DNA from: Leifsonia sp. 71-9
GTDB taxonomy: Bacteria > Actinomycetota > Actinomycetes > Actinomycetales > Microbacteriaceae
Direction: 5' to 3'
DNA length: 33,150 nt
Assembly (NCBI RefSeq): GCF_001898805.1
Contig: NZ_MKVJ01000021.1
Location: 411,361 to 444,510 of the forward strand
A model generated the notes under the pieces. That model searched no databases. It was not told where the DNA came from and was given only the letters and a program-made list of their open reading frames with translations. A program made the position numbers and the translations under genes. Positions 7,260-14,982 of this stretch are shown here, in pieces (position 1 is the stretch's first letter; each line of letters begins with the position of its first letter).

Positions 7260-8075
7260 TCACTCCTCGTCGGCGAGGACGACCTGCACGCCAGCGGCGC
7301 GCAGCCGCTCGAGCTCGTCGGGGTCGGCCGAGCTGTCGGTGATCAGCATCTCGACCTGCTCGATCTCGGCCATCTGTGCCAGTGCGACCCCGCCGATCTT
7401 CGAGCCGTCGGCCACGACGACCGTGCGCTGCGCCTTGGCGACCATCGCGCGGTTGGTCCGCGCCTCGGTCTCGTCGTGCGTCGTCACGCCGCTGGTCGCG
7501 CTGATGCCGTCGGCGCCGAGGATGGCCGTGCCGACGTTGACCGCGTTGAACGTGCTCTCGGCGAGGGCGCCCACGAGCTCCAGCGACTGCGGGCGGAGGA
7601 AGCCGCCGGTCATCACGACGCGCACCCCGGGATAGCCGGAGAGCAGGCCCGCGATGCTGAGGGAGTTGGTCACGACCGCGATGTCGCGGTGGTTGGCGAG
7701 CGCCCGGGCGACGCCGGCCGTGGTGGTGCCGCCGCTCAGCGCGACGACGTGGCGCTCGGCGGGCAGCCTCCTGACCATCGCCTTCGCGATCGCGCGCTTC
7801 GCATCCTGGAACCGGGTGTCGCGCAGGGCGACGGGGATCTCGCGGCCGCGCTCCAGGGCGGATGCCCCGCCGTGGGTGCGCAGGATGAGGTTCTGGTCGG
7901 CGAGGTCGGAGAGGTCGCGGCGCGCGGTGGCGGCGGAGATGTCGAGCGTCTCGGAGAGCTCGGCGAGGCTGATGGTGCCGCGCTCGGAGATCAGATCGAG
8001 GATGGCGACCATCCGCTGGGCGCGACGGCCGGAGGTGACGCGGGCGATCAGCGATTCGGCGGCGGGTGCGACCAT
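7260..8075 (-). CDS. DeoR-family sugar repressor
   Basis: A 271-residue regulator starting at ATG 8075, with AAAGGA seven bases upstream on the minus strand. The N-terminal winged helix-turn-helix covers about residues 18-72 (LAELSETLDISAATARRDL, then the typical RTHGGA at 66-71). The C-terminal sensor domain has the sugar-phosphate isomerase-like fold, marked by SGGTTTAGVARAL (114-126), VVTNS and MTGGFLRPQSLELVG. Such proteins release DNA when they bind a phosphorylated sugar intermediate. It is divergent from the GH4 gene, and a TTGAGC-18-TCATAT promoter reading towards it overlaps repeated AATCGMTCA motifs, so it probably represses itself and the sugar genes. Tagatose or galactosamine phosphates are possible inducers. 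Confidence 0.92.
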   Translation of the reverse strand: MVAPAAESLIARVTSGRRAQRMVAILDLISERGTISLAELSETLDISAATARRDLSDLADQNLILRTHGGASALERGREIPVALRDTRFQDAKRAIAKAMVRRLPAERHVVALSGGTTTAGVARALANHRDIAVVTNSLSIAGLLSGYPGVRVVMTGGFLRPQSLELVGALAESTFNAVNVGTAILGADGISATSGVTTHDETEARTNRAMVAKAQRTVVVADGSKIGGVALAQMAEIEQVEMLITDSSADPDELERLRAAGVQVVLADEE

Positions 8076-8130
8076 GGGCCCGTCCTTTCGAGGAGTGGTG
8101 GTGCGGAGAGTCGATCCGGCTCCGGTGGGA

Positions 8131-8177
8131 GCGAATCGATCACTCGATATGATCACTTTACCTGCGAATCGCTCAAT
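8131..8177. promoter_or_regulatory. DeoR operator region with directly repeated motifs
   Basis: GCGAATCGATCACT (8131-8144) and GCGAATCGCTCAAT (8164-8177) match at 12 of 14 positions and are 33 bp apart, about three helical turns. A partial copy, ATGATCACT, lies between them (8149-8157). The repeats overlap the minus-strand promoter TTGAGC-18-TCATAT (8171-8176 and 8147-8152). Related AAACGMTCA motifs recur at 11596-11646. Confidence 0.6.
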
Positions 8178-8216
8178 CTGTTGCGCGGAGTAGACACACT
8201 ATCGCAGGATCGCAGC

Positions 8217-9530
8217 ATGCCTCAGATTGTCTTCCTCGGAGCCGGGAGCGTCGTCTTCACCCGCCAGCTCCTCGCCGACCTGTTCCGTTTCGACGACCTG
8301 CCGCCGCTGCGCATCGTGCTGCATGACATCGACGCCGAGCGCCTCCACGTCGCCCAGGGCACCGCAGAGCAGGTGGCCGCGCGCTTCGGCCGCACCGCGG
8401 AGATCGTGGCGACGCTCGACCGCCGGGAGGCCCTGACGGGCGCGGACTTCGTGGTCAACATGATCCAGGTCGGCGGCATCGACGCCACCCGGGTCGACCT
8501 GGAGGTCCCCGCCGCGGCCGGCCTGCTGCAGACGATCGGCGACACGACCGGTGTCGGCGGCGTGTTCCGCGCTCTGCGCACCTTCCCCGTCCTCTCCGGC
8601 ATCGCCGCCGACATGCTCGACCTCTGCCCCGACGCCTGGTTCCTCAACTACACGAACCCGATGGCGATGAACGTGTGGTGGATGTCGGTCGTCGCCCCCT
8701 CCATCAAGACCGTCGGCCTCTGCCACAGCGTCTACTGGACGGTCCACGACCTCTGCGCGCTGATCGGCGTGCCGATGGAGGGGACCCACTACCGCGCCGC
8801 GGGCGTCAACCACCAGGCGTGGCTCGTCGAGTGGTCGCGCGACGGCGAGGACCTCTACCCCCGCCTCCGGGAGGCGATCGCGCGCGATCCCGAGCTGCGC
8901 CGCCGCGTGCGCGTCGAGATCTTCAGCCGCATCGGCTTCTACCCGACCGAGACCAGCGAGCACTCGTCCGAGTACCTGGACTGGTTCCTGCGCTCGCCCG
9001 AGCAGATCGAGCGGTTCCGTCTGCGCCCGCTCGAGTACATCGGCATCTCGGAGGAGAACGTCGCCGAGTTCGAGCACGCCCGTGCCGCCCTCGCCGCAGG
9101 GGAGCCGCTGGAGCTGGAGGAGGGCGCCGCCGAGTACGCGCCCCAGGTCATCCACTCGATCCTCACCGGCACCGAGCGGATCATCCACGCCAACGTGGTC
9201 AACGACGGGCTGATCGACAACCTCCCGCAGGGTGCGGTCGTCGAGGTGCCCAGCCGTGTCGACGCGAGCGGTGTGCACCCGCTGCCGTTCGGCTCCATCC
9301 CGGTGCAGGGCGCCGCGCTCAACCGCACCTATCTGTCGGTCGCCGAGCTCGCGATCGAGGCCGCCCGCACGGGCGACCCCGAGCTCGTGCGCCGCGCCGT
9401 GCTGACCGACCCGAACGCGTCGTCGTCCCTCACCCCGGAGCAGATCTGGGCGCTCTGCGACGAACTGACCGCGCGCCACGCGGCGCTGCTGCCGGTCGCG
9501 CTCGGTGGCACGCTCGAGGCGGCCCGGTGA
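8217..9530 (+). CDS. Glycoside hydrolase family 4, probably alpha-galactosidase (MelA-like)
   Basis: A 437-residue GH4 enzyme. GH4 members use NAD+ and a divalent metal in a redox-elimination mechanism. Visible marks are the Rossmann start FLGAGSVVF (6-14), NMIQVGG (81-87), GDTTGVGGVFRALR (108-121), NYTNPMAM (144-151) and the metal ligands C169 (LCHS) and H199 (GVNH). The CHS form is typical of alpha-galactosidase and alpha-glucuronidase branches rather than of 6-phospho-glycosidases, which fits import by an ABC system and not a PTS. ATG 8217 follows AGGA at 8206-8209. Its stop overlaps the aldolase start by GTGA. Exact specificity (galactoside or another hexoside) cannot be fixed here. Confidence 0.88.
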   Translation: MPQIVFLGAGSVVFTRQLLADLFRFDDLPPLRIVLHDIDAERLHVAQGTAEQVAARFGRTAEIVATLDRREALTGADFVVNMIQVGGIDATRVDLEVPAAAGLLQTIGDTTGVGGVFRALRTFPVLSGIAADMLDLCPDAWFLNYTNPMAMNVWWMSVVAPSIKTVGLCHSVYWTVHDLCALIGVPMEGTHYRAAGVNHQAWLVEWSRDGEDLYPRLREAIARDPELRRRVRVEIFSRIGFYPTETSEHSSEYLDWFLRSPEQIERFRLRPLEYIGISEENVAEFEHARAALAAGEPLELEEGAAEYAPQVIHSILTGTERIIHANVVNDGLIDNLPQGAVVEVPSRVDASGVHPLPFGSIPVQGAALNRTYLSVAELAIEAARTGDPELVRRAVLTDPNASSSLTPEQIWALCDELTARHAALLPVALGGTLEAAR

Positions 9531-10387
9531 CGCTCGCGCCGACGCGGGAGCTCGTCGCCGGGGCCGTCGCGAGCCGCGGCGCGATCCCGGCGTTCAACGT
9601 GCTCTCGCTCGATCACGTGGAGGCGGTGGCGGCCGGGGCCGCGGAGGCCGGCTCGGCCGCGCTCCTGCAGCTCAGCGAGAACGCCATCGCGTTCCGCGGG
9701 GCTCCCGAGCCGCTGCTGGCCGCGTGCCGGGAGGCCGCGGAGGCCTCCGGGTCGCCCCTCGGCATCCACCTCGACCACATCGAGGACCGCGCCCTCGTCG
9801 CGCGCGTGCTCGACCGCGCGGAGGAGTTCGGGGTGGGGTCGATCATGTTCGACGCCTCCCGACTCGACTACGCCGACAACGTCGCCGCCACCCGCGAGGT
9901 CGTCGCGCGCGCCCATGACGCGGGCGTGTGGGTGGAGGCCGAGCTCGGCGAGATCGGCGGCAAGGACGGCGCGCACGCGCCCGGGGTCCGCACCGATCCG
10001 GACGAGGCCGCGGCCTTCGTCGCCGCGACCGGCGTGGACGGCCTGGCCGTCGCGGTCGGCAGCTCGCACGCCATGCGCGACCGCTCCGCCCAGCTCGACC
10101 TCGAGCTGATCGCGCGGCTCGCCGCCGCCGTCCCGGTGCCGCTCGTGCTCCACGGCTCGTCGGGCGTCGCCGACGCGGTGATCGCGGACGCGGTCGCCGC
10201 CGGCATCCGCAAGGTCAACGTGGGCACCGCGCTCAACATCGCCTTCACCGCGTCGCTGCGGGAGGCCCTGGCGGCCCAGCCCGACGCCGTCGACCCGCGC
10301 AAATACACCCGCGACGCGCGTGCCGCCATGGCCGACCTCGTCGCGCGCTTCTGCCGCGTCGTCGACGCCCGCCTCCCCGCCTCCTAG
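9527..10387 (+). CDS. Class II aldolase, tagatose-1,6-bisphosphate type
   Basis: A 286-residue zinc-dependent aldolase of the fructose/tagatose-bisphosphate (GatY/KbaY) family. Catalytic D83 and zinc ligand H84 lie in HLDHIED, and H181 (GSSHAM) and H209 (LVLHGSSG) complete the zinc site; the phosphate-binding stretch is KVNVGTALNIAF (229-240). It would split tagatose 1,6-bisphosphate into dihydroxyacetone phosphate and glyceraldehyde 3-phosphate. GTG 9527 overlaps the GH4 stop, so the two are co-translated. Tagatose rather than fructose specificity is inferred from the AgaS-like isomerase and LacC-like kinase further on. A long hairpin follows its stop. Confidence 0.88.
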   Translation: MTLAPTRELVAGAVASRGAIPAFNVLSLDHVEAVAAGAAEAGSAALLQLSENAIAFRGAPEPLLAACREAAEASGSPLGIHLDHIEDRALVARVLDRAEEFGVGSIMFDASRLDYADNVAATREVVARAHDAGVWVEAELGEIGGKDGAHAPGVRTDPDEAAAFVAATGVDGLAVAVGSSHAMRDRSAQLDLELIARLAAAVPVPLVLHGSSGVADAVIADAVAAGIRKVNVGTALNIAFTASLREALAAQPDAVDPRKYTRDARAAMADLVARFCRVVDARLPAS

Positions 10388-10389
10388 CG

Positions 10390-10453
10390 CGCGACATTCG
10401 TGCCGAATCGCGGGAAAGCGGTGCGCTTTCCCGCGATTCGGCACGAATGCGCG
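10390..10453. terminator. Long perfect bidirectional terminator hairpin
   Basis: Bases 10395-10420 pair perfectly over 26 bp with 10424-10449 around a 3-base GTG loop. Beyond one bulged A at 10394 four more pairs extend the stem to 10390 and 10453. It starts three bases after the aldolase stop and lies ahead of the convergent amidohydrolase stop at 10495, so it serves both directions. Confidence 0.85.
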
Positions 10454-10494
10454 ACGCCGTGAGCACAAATCTCGCGGGCGTTAGAGCGAGGGGG

Positions 10495-11577
10495 TCAGAG
10501 CCCGAGGACGCGGCGGGCGTTGCCGCGGTACACGGCCTCCAGGAGGCCGGGGTCGAGCGCGAGGGCGGAGACGTCCCAGCGGCCCTGGCCGGGCACCTCG
10601 CTGTCGGGGTCGTAGCCGAAGCCCTCGTCGGCGGTCTCGAAGAACCGGTAGTGCAGGCGGTACTGGTCCGCCGTCACGGGGTAGATGTCGGTGCCGAAGA
10701 GCACGCGGTCGGGATGCTCCGCGACGAGCCGCGCGAACCGCCGCGGCTGCCGGCCGAGCTCCGCCATGCGCCCGGCGGTGTCGATCGTGTAGTTCGGCGC
10801 GGCGACGAGGAGGCGCTCGACGCGGTCGAGGTCCTCGGCCGCGCAGCCGGCGTGCGCGCCGATGAAGGTCGTCCCGGGGCACGCCAGCACGAGCGCGGCG
10901 TGCGCCGCCAGCAGGCGGTCGAACGTGGGGTGCAGGGAGGCGTCGCCGAACCACCACTCGGGCACCCCGGCGAGCTCGTCGAGCCGCTCGTTGTGCCGGT
11001 CGAGCGGCTCGAAGAAGGCGATCGGGTCGGCGGTGTGGATGAGCACCGGGAGGCCCAGCTCGCCGGCGTGCGCCAGCACCTCGATCACGCGCGGGTCGTC
11101 CGGGAGGATGAGCGCGCCGTCGGCGTCGCGCACGGTCAGGCCGAGGCTCTTCCAGACCTTGACGCCCCGGGCGCCGCGGGCCGCGCTGTCGTCGAGCGAC
11201 GCGATCAGTCGCGCCACCCCATCGGGCTCGGCGAGGAGCTCCCACTCCAGCTGGCAGAACGTGACGAACCGCCCGTCGTGGGCGCGGTCGTACCGCTCGA
11301 CGTTGGCGGTCACCTCTGGGCCCCAGAGCCCGTCGAGGTTGACGATCGTCTCGACGCCGCACTCGTCCATGAGCGCGAGCAGCGCCGGCACGTCGTCGAT
11401 CATCCATCCGCCGTCGGTCAGCCAGCGGCCGAGGTGGTTGTGGATGTCGATCACGGGATGCGCGGGTCGGGGCACGACGGTCGTCCGGGCGCGCAGCTGA
11501 CTGCGCGGCGCCCAGTCGGCGAGTCGCAGCTCGGCGAGCGGCGCGCGGCCGGTCTCGGGCGGGTCGTTCTGGGGCAT
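10495..11577 (-). CDS. Amidohydrolase-2 family metal-dependent hydrolase
   Basis: A 360-residue TIM-barrel hydrolase. The metal-site pattern reads H46-N-H48 in VIDIHNHLG, a possible bridging Lys in GVKVWKSLG (138-146), H181 in LIHTADP, H242 in GAHAG and D297 in FGTDIYP. AGAGAGG lies six bases before ATG 11577. Relatives include sugar lactonases, decarboxylases and amide hydrolases, so family alone does not fix the reaction. It is transcribed away from the AgaS-like gene across a region with DeoR-type motifs, in a locus that has no recognisable NagA/AgaA deacetylase. A role in opening a sugar lactone or removing an N-acetyl group is therefore worth considering, but both are inference. Confidence 0.82.
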   Translation of the reverse strand: MPQNDPPETGRAPLAELRLADWAPRSQLRARTTVVPRPAHPVIDIHNHLGRWLTDGGWMIDDVPALLALMDECGVETIVNLDGLWGPEVTANVERYDRAHDGRFVTFCQLEWELLAEPDGVARLIASLDDSAARGARGVKVWKSLGLTVRDADGALILPDDPRVIEVLAHAGELGLPVLIHTADPIAFFEPLDRHNERLDELAGVPEWWFGDASLHPTFDRLLAAHAALVLACPGTTFIGAHAGCAAEDLDRVERLLVAAPNYTIDTAGRMAELGRQPRRFARLVAEHPDRVLFGTDIYPVTADQYRLHYRFFETADEGFGYDPDSEVPGQGRWDVSALALDPGLLEAVYRGNARRVLGL

Positions 11578-11595
11578 GCGAAACCTCTCTGTAAC

Positions 11596-11646
11596 AAACG
11601 ATCAGGCATAGTGAGCGATCTGCACAGTTTCGTTGTCAAACGCTCA
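11596..11646. promoter_or_regulatory. DeoR-type operator motifs in a divergent promoter region
   Basis: AAACGATCA (11596-11604) and AAACGCTCA (11638-11646) are direct repeats 42 bp apart, about four helical turns. TGAGCGATC (11612-11620) is the reverse complement of the same motif. They match AATCGATCA and AATCGCTCA beside the DeoR gene. The last copy lies within the spacer of the isomerase promoter. Confidence 0.6.
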
Positions 11647-11661
11647 ATGTCCGCCAATGAT
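11633..11661 (+). promoter_or_regulatory. Promoter of the AgaS-ABC-kinase operon
   Basis: TTGTCA (11633-11638), 17 bases and AATGAT (11656-11661) form a good sigma-70-type promoter about 55 bases before GTG 11717. The operator motif AAACGCTCA covers the -35 edge and spacer, a position suited to repression. Confidence 0.6.
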
Positions 11662-11716
11662 AAGTCCAACGCGCAACGGAGTGCGCAGCACCGCCACCGA
11701 CCCACAGGAGCACCTC

Positions 11717-12598
11717 GTGACACTCACCTCCAGCGAAATCGCCAGCCAGCCGGACATCTGGCGCGAAGCGCTCACCACCCGCGCCGACCTGGCGACCGCG
11801 CTGCTCGCGCGCCCCGGCGAGAGCATGCTCGTGCTCGGCTGCGGCACCTCGGCGTTCGTCGCCGAGTCGTTCGCCTACCTCCGCGAGGGCGCCGGCCTCG
11901 GCATCACCGACGCCGCCTACGCGTCCGAGCCGTGGACCTGGCGCGACTACGACTCCGTGCTCCTGCTCAGCCGCTCGGGCACCACCACCGAGGTCCTCGA
12001 CGCGCTCGACGTCATCCCGGCGGGCGTGCGCACCATCGCCGTCACCGGCGTCGCCGACTCGCCGGTCGCCCAGCGCGCCGACGACGTGCTCCTGCTCGAC
12101 TTCGCCGACGAGGAGTCGGTCGTGCAGACCCGCTTCCCGACCACCTTCCTCCTCCTCGCCCGCCACGCCGTGAACCAGGACGTCAGCGCCCTCCCGGACG
12201 AGGCCGCCGCCGTGCTCGGCCGTCCGCTCGACGTCGACCTCGACGGCCGCACCCACTTCGTCTACCTCGGCAGCGGCTGGACGTACGGCCTGGCTCAGGA
12301 GGCCGCGCTCAAGATCCGCGAGGCCGCGCAGGCCTGGGCCGAGTCCTACCCGGCGCTCGACTACCGTCACGGCCCCCTCGCCGTCGCCGACGAGCGCTCG
12401 CTGGTCTGGATCATCGGACCCTCCGAGCAGAGCCTCGTCACCGACATCGAGCGCACCGGCGCCACCGTGCGCGTCAGCGCGTCCGACCCGCTGATCGAGC
12501 TCGCCCAGGCGCAGCGCCTCGCGGTCGCCGTCGCCGAGCGCGCCGGGCTCAACCCGGACGCCCCGCGCCACCTGACCCGCTCCATCGTGCTGGGCTGA
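11717..12598 (+). CDS. SIS-domain sugar-phosphate isomerase/deaminase (AgaS-like)
   Basis: A 293-residue protein with two SIS (sugar isomerase) domains. The first has VLGCGTSAFVAESF (39-52) and LLSRSGTTTEVLDAL (83-97), the phosphate-binding loops of the family. The second contains VYLGSGWTYGLAQEAALKIREAA, and a conserved catalytic-type YRHGP follows. GTG 11717 is chosen for CAGGAG at 11705-11710. Family members deaminate and isomerise galactosamine 6-phosphate to tagatose 6-phosphate (AgaS) or act on glucosamine 6-phosphate and fructosamine derivatives. The tagatose-type aldolase and LacC-like kinase in the same locus favour the AgaS reaction. First gene of an operon running to 17706. Confidence 0.85.
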   Translation: MTLTSSEIASQPDIWREALTTRADLATALLARPGESMLVLGCGTSAFVAESFAYLREGAGLGITDAAYASEPWTWRDYDSVLLLSRSGTTTEVLDALDVIPAGVRTIAVTGVADSPVAQRADDVLLLDFADEESVVQTRFPTTFLLLARHAVNQDVSALPDEAAAVLGRPLDVDLDGRTHFVYLGSGWTYGLAQEAALKIREAAQAWAESYPALDYRHGPLAVADERSLVWIIGPSEQSLVTDIERTGATVRVSASDPLIELAQAQRLAVAVAERAGLNPDAPRHLTRSIVLG

Positions 12599-12636
12599 CC
12601 CCGCAGCCCGCTCCGTCGTGCCCGGCTGACCCGCAG
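12576..12636. repeat. Stop-spanning tandem duplication
   Basis: A 31-base segment (12576-12606) that contains the isomerase stop codon is followed at once by a 30-base near-copy (12607-12636), differing by three substitutions and one deletion. The changes in the second copy create the arms of the hairpin at 12621-12641. Confidence 0.85.
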
Positions 12637-12641
12637 CCGGG
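12621..12641 (+). promoter_or_regulatory. Intercistronic hairpin between isomerase and binding-protein genes
   Basis: CCCGGCTG (12621-12628) pairs with CAGCCGGG (12634-12641) around a 5-base loop. Placed within an operon before a binding-protein gene, it may protect or cap mRNA segments and so raise binding-protein levels over the permeases, as known for other sugar-uptake operons. Confidence 0.5.
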
Positions 12642-12686
12642 TGCGGCAGAATCCGACACCAGCAGAATCACAAGGGAGATCCGAAG

Positions 12687-14009
12687 ATGCTGACCCCATT
12701 CCGCCGGAGGGCGCTCCGCGCCACCGCCGTCCTCGCCGCCACGGTGGGCGTCGTCGCACTCGCCGGGTGCAGCGGCTCGCAGGGCGCGACCACGCTCGAC
12801 ACGAAGGCCAAAGTCCAGATCGAGGTGTGGTCCGGTCAGGCCGACGCCGCGCAGAAGGTGATCGACGGGCTCGCGAAGGAGTTCGAGCAGGCCCACCCCA
12901 ACGTGTCGATCAACATCTCTCCCGGAGCCTCCTCCACCGACCAGCTGCTGCAGAAGCTCTCGGCCGGGTTCGCCGGCGACCAGTACCCCGACATGTCGTA
13001 CGCCTTCGGCTCGTGGGCCGGGCAGCTGGAGGCCTCGGGCCGCACGCTCGACATCTCGGCCGACGTGAAGAAGCCGGAGGTCAAGTGGGACGAGTTCACC
13101 GCGGCGGCCCGCGGCACCGCGCAGCCGACGGGTAAGAAGGTCATCGGCTTCCCCGCCGTCGTCGACAACATCGGCCTGCTCTACAACAAGACCCTCTTCG
13201 ACAAGGCCGGCCTGGCGTACCCGACGGCCGACTGGACGTGGGACGACTTCCGCACGGCGGCGAAGAAGCTGACCGACGAGGCCAACCACATCTACGGCTA
13301 CGGCTACTCCGTCTCGGGCAGCGAGGAGACGACCTGGCAGTACTGGCCGCACCTCTGGCAGAACGGCGGCGCCATCCTCAACGACGACTCCACCAAGGCC
13401 GAGTTCGCCTCGCAGGCCGGCGACGACGCCCTCTCGTTCCTGCGGTCGATGGCCGTGGACGACAAGAGCGTCTACCTCGATCAGACGGACGTCAAGTTCG
13501 GCCAGCTGTTCGTGAACGACCGCATCGGGATGATCACCTCCGGCCCGTGGCAGCTCTCCGACCTGAAGACCGGCGGCACCAAGTACGGCGTCGTCCCGCT
13601 CCCGGGCACGAACGGCGACCACCAGACGGTCTCCGGCCCCGACATCTGGGCGCTCTTCGACCACCACGACAAGAACCGCGCGTACTGGGCCACCCAGTTC
13701 GCCCAGTGGCTGACCTCGGCCGAGCAGGACGAGCGCTTCAACGTCGCGATCGGCAACCTCCCGCTGCGCTCGTCGGAGGCGTCGTCCGACGCGGTCGCCA
13801 AGGAGGCGGCGGAGTACCCCGGCTACGAGGTGTTCGTCGCGAACTCGGCGAACGTGAAGCAGACGCGCCCGACGACCAAGGGATACGCGGCCCTGTCGGT
13901 CGCCGTCGGCAAGTCGATCTCGCAGGTGCTGCAGGGCGACGGCGAGCCGAAGGCGGCGCTCGAGCAGGCCGCGAAGACCGCCGACGCGGCCCTGGCCAAG
14001 GACAAGTAG
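12687..14009 (+). CDS. Sugar ABC transporter substrate-binding lipoprotein
   Basis: A 440-residue extracytoplasmic binding protein of the MalE/UgpB type. The signal peptide has an Arg-rich start (FRRRALRAT) and ends in the lipobox LAGC, so C28 is lipidated and anchors the mature protein. The mature domain starts VQIEVWSGQADAAQKVIDGLAKEFEQ, typical of the family, and the hinge region includes GFPAVVDNIGLLYNK. AAGGGAGAT precedes ATG 12687. Two permease genes follow. The sugar is not directly visible; the operon's isomerase and kinases suggest a galactosamine- or galactose-containing sugar. Confidence 0.93.
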   Translation: MLTPFRRRALRATAVLAATVGVVALAGCSGSQGATTLDTKAKVQIEVWSGQADAAQKVIDGLAKEFEQAHPNVSINISPGASSTDQLLQKLSAGFAGDQYPDMSYAFGSWAGQLEASGRTLDISADVKKPEVKWDEFTAAARGTAQPTGKKVIGFPAVVDNIGLLYNKTLFDKAGLAYPTADWTWDDFRTAAKKLTDEANHIYGYGYSVSGSEETTWQYWPHLWQNGGAILNDDSTKAEFASQAGDDALSFLRSMAVDDKSVYLDQTDVKFGQLFVNDRIGMITSGPWQLSDLKTGGTKYGVVPLPGTNGDHQTVSGPDIWALFDHHDKNRAYWATQFAQWLTSAEQDERFNVAIGNLPLRSSEASSDAVAKEAAEYPGYEVFVANSANVKQTRPTTKGYAALSVAVGKSISQVLQGDGEPKAALEQAAKTADAALAKDK

Positions 14010-14028
14010 GAGCGGCGGGGACACGCGA

Positions 14029-14982
14029 ATGGCAGACACCACCGCCCCTGCGCTTCCGCGGCCCGGCGCGTCTTCGGACGCCGCCGGGGCGCGGAAGGCG
14101 CGCCGGCGCCGCGGGCTCACCTCGGCACTGACCGGCTGGGGCTTCGTCGCCCCGGCGACCCTCATCATCCTCGGGCTGTCGATCTTCCCCGCACTGTGGG
14201 CGTTCGTGCTGTCGTTCCAGAACTGGGACGGCTTCAGCGAGCCGACCTGGGTCGGCGGCGACAACTACTCGCAGCTGATCGGCGACGCGGAGTTCGGCAA
14301 CGCCGTCTTCAACACCGTCGGCTTCACCCTCCTGTTCGTCCCGGCCTCGGTGCTGCTCGGCCTGTTCCTCGCGGTCGCGCTCAACCGGCGCATCCGGTGG
14401 ATGGGGTTCTACCGCACCGCGATCTTCGTCCCGTTCGTGGCGTCGGCGGCCTCCACCGGCATCCTGTCGACCTACCTGTTCAGCCCGCAGTTCGGGCTCG
14501 TGAACAACGTGCTGCGCGTGCTGCACCTGCCGCAGCAGGGCTGGCTGGACGACCCGAAGCAGGCCATGCTCGTCATCGCGATCATGTCGCTCTGGGGGTC
14601 GGCCGCCTTCACGACCGTCATCTACCTCGCGGCGCTGCAGGATGTGCCGGGCGACCTGATCGAGGCCGCCCGCATCGACGGCGCGAACCGCTGGCAGACG
14701 TTCTGGCGGATCGTCTGGCCGCAGCTCGCGCCGGTGACCGCGTTCGTCGCGGTCTGGCAGACCATCCAGGCGATCCAGCTCTTCGACCTCGTCTACACGA
14801 CCACCCGCGGCGGCCCGCTCGACGCGACGAAGACGATCGTCTACTTCCTGTACGACAAGGCGTTCCACGCGCTGGAGTTCGGCTACGGCTCGGCCGCCGC
14901 CTACGTGCTCTTCGCGGTGACGCTGCTCATCACCATCGGCGTCGTCGTCATCCAGCGTCGCCGCGGTTCGGAGGCGTTCTGA
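14029..14982 (+). CDS. Sugar ABC transporter permease, MalF-like
   Basis: A 317-residue inner-membrane permease with six predicted helices after a basic N-terminus (ARKARRRRGL at 21-30). The cytoplasmic EAA loop that docks the ATPase is seen at about 205-232 as DLIEAARIDGANRWQTFWRI. GGGGA lies seven bases before ATG 14029. Its stop overlaps the next permease's start by one base (TGATG). No ATPase gene is present in the operon, so a shared MsmX/MsiK-type ATPase encoded elsewhere is likely. Confidence 0.93.
   Translation: MADTTAPALPRPGASSDAAGARKARRRRGLTSALTGWGFVAPATLIILGLSIFPALWAFVLSFQNWDGFSEPTWVGGDNYSQLIGDAEFGNAVFNTVGFTLLFVPASVLLGLFLAVALNRRIRWMGFYRTAIFVPFVASAASTGILSTYLFSPQFGLVNNVLRVLHLPQQGWLDDPKQAMLVIAIMSLWGSAAFTTVIYLAALQDVPGDLIEAARIDGANRWQTFWRIVWPQLAPVTAFVAVWQTIQAIQLFDLVYTTTRGGPLDATKTIVYFLYDKAFHALEFGYGSAAAYVLFAVTLLITIGVVVIQRRRGSEAF

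Noticed and set aside
7236-8216. Upstream extension of the GH4 frame across the DeoR gene
   Set aside because: It is antisense to the DeoR gene; the Rossmann start FLGAGS and the AGGA site fix the GH4 start at 8217.
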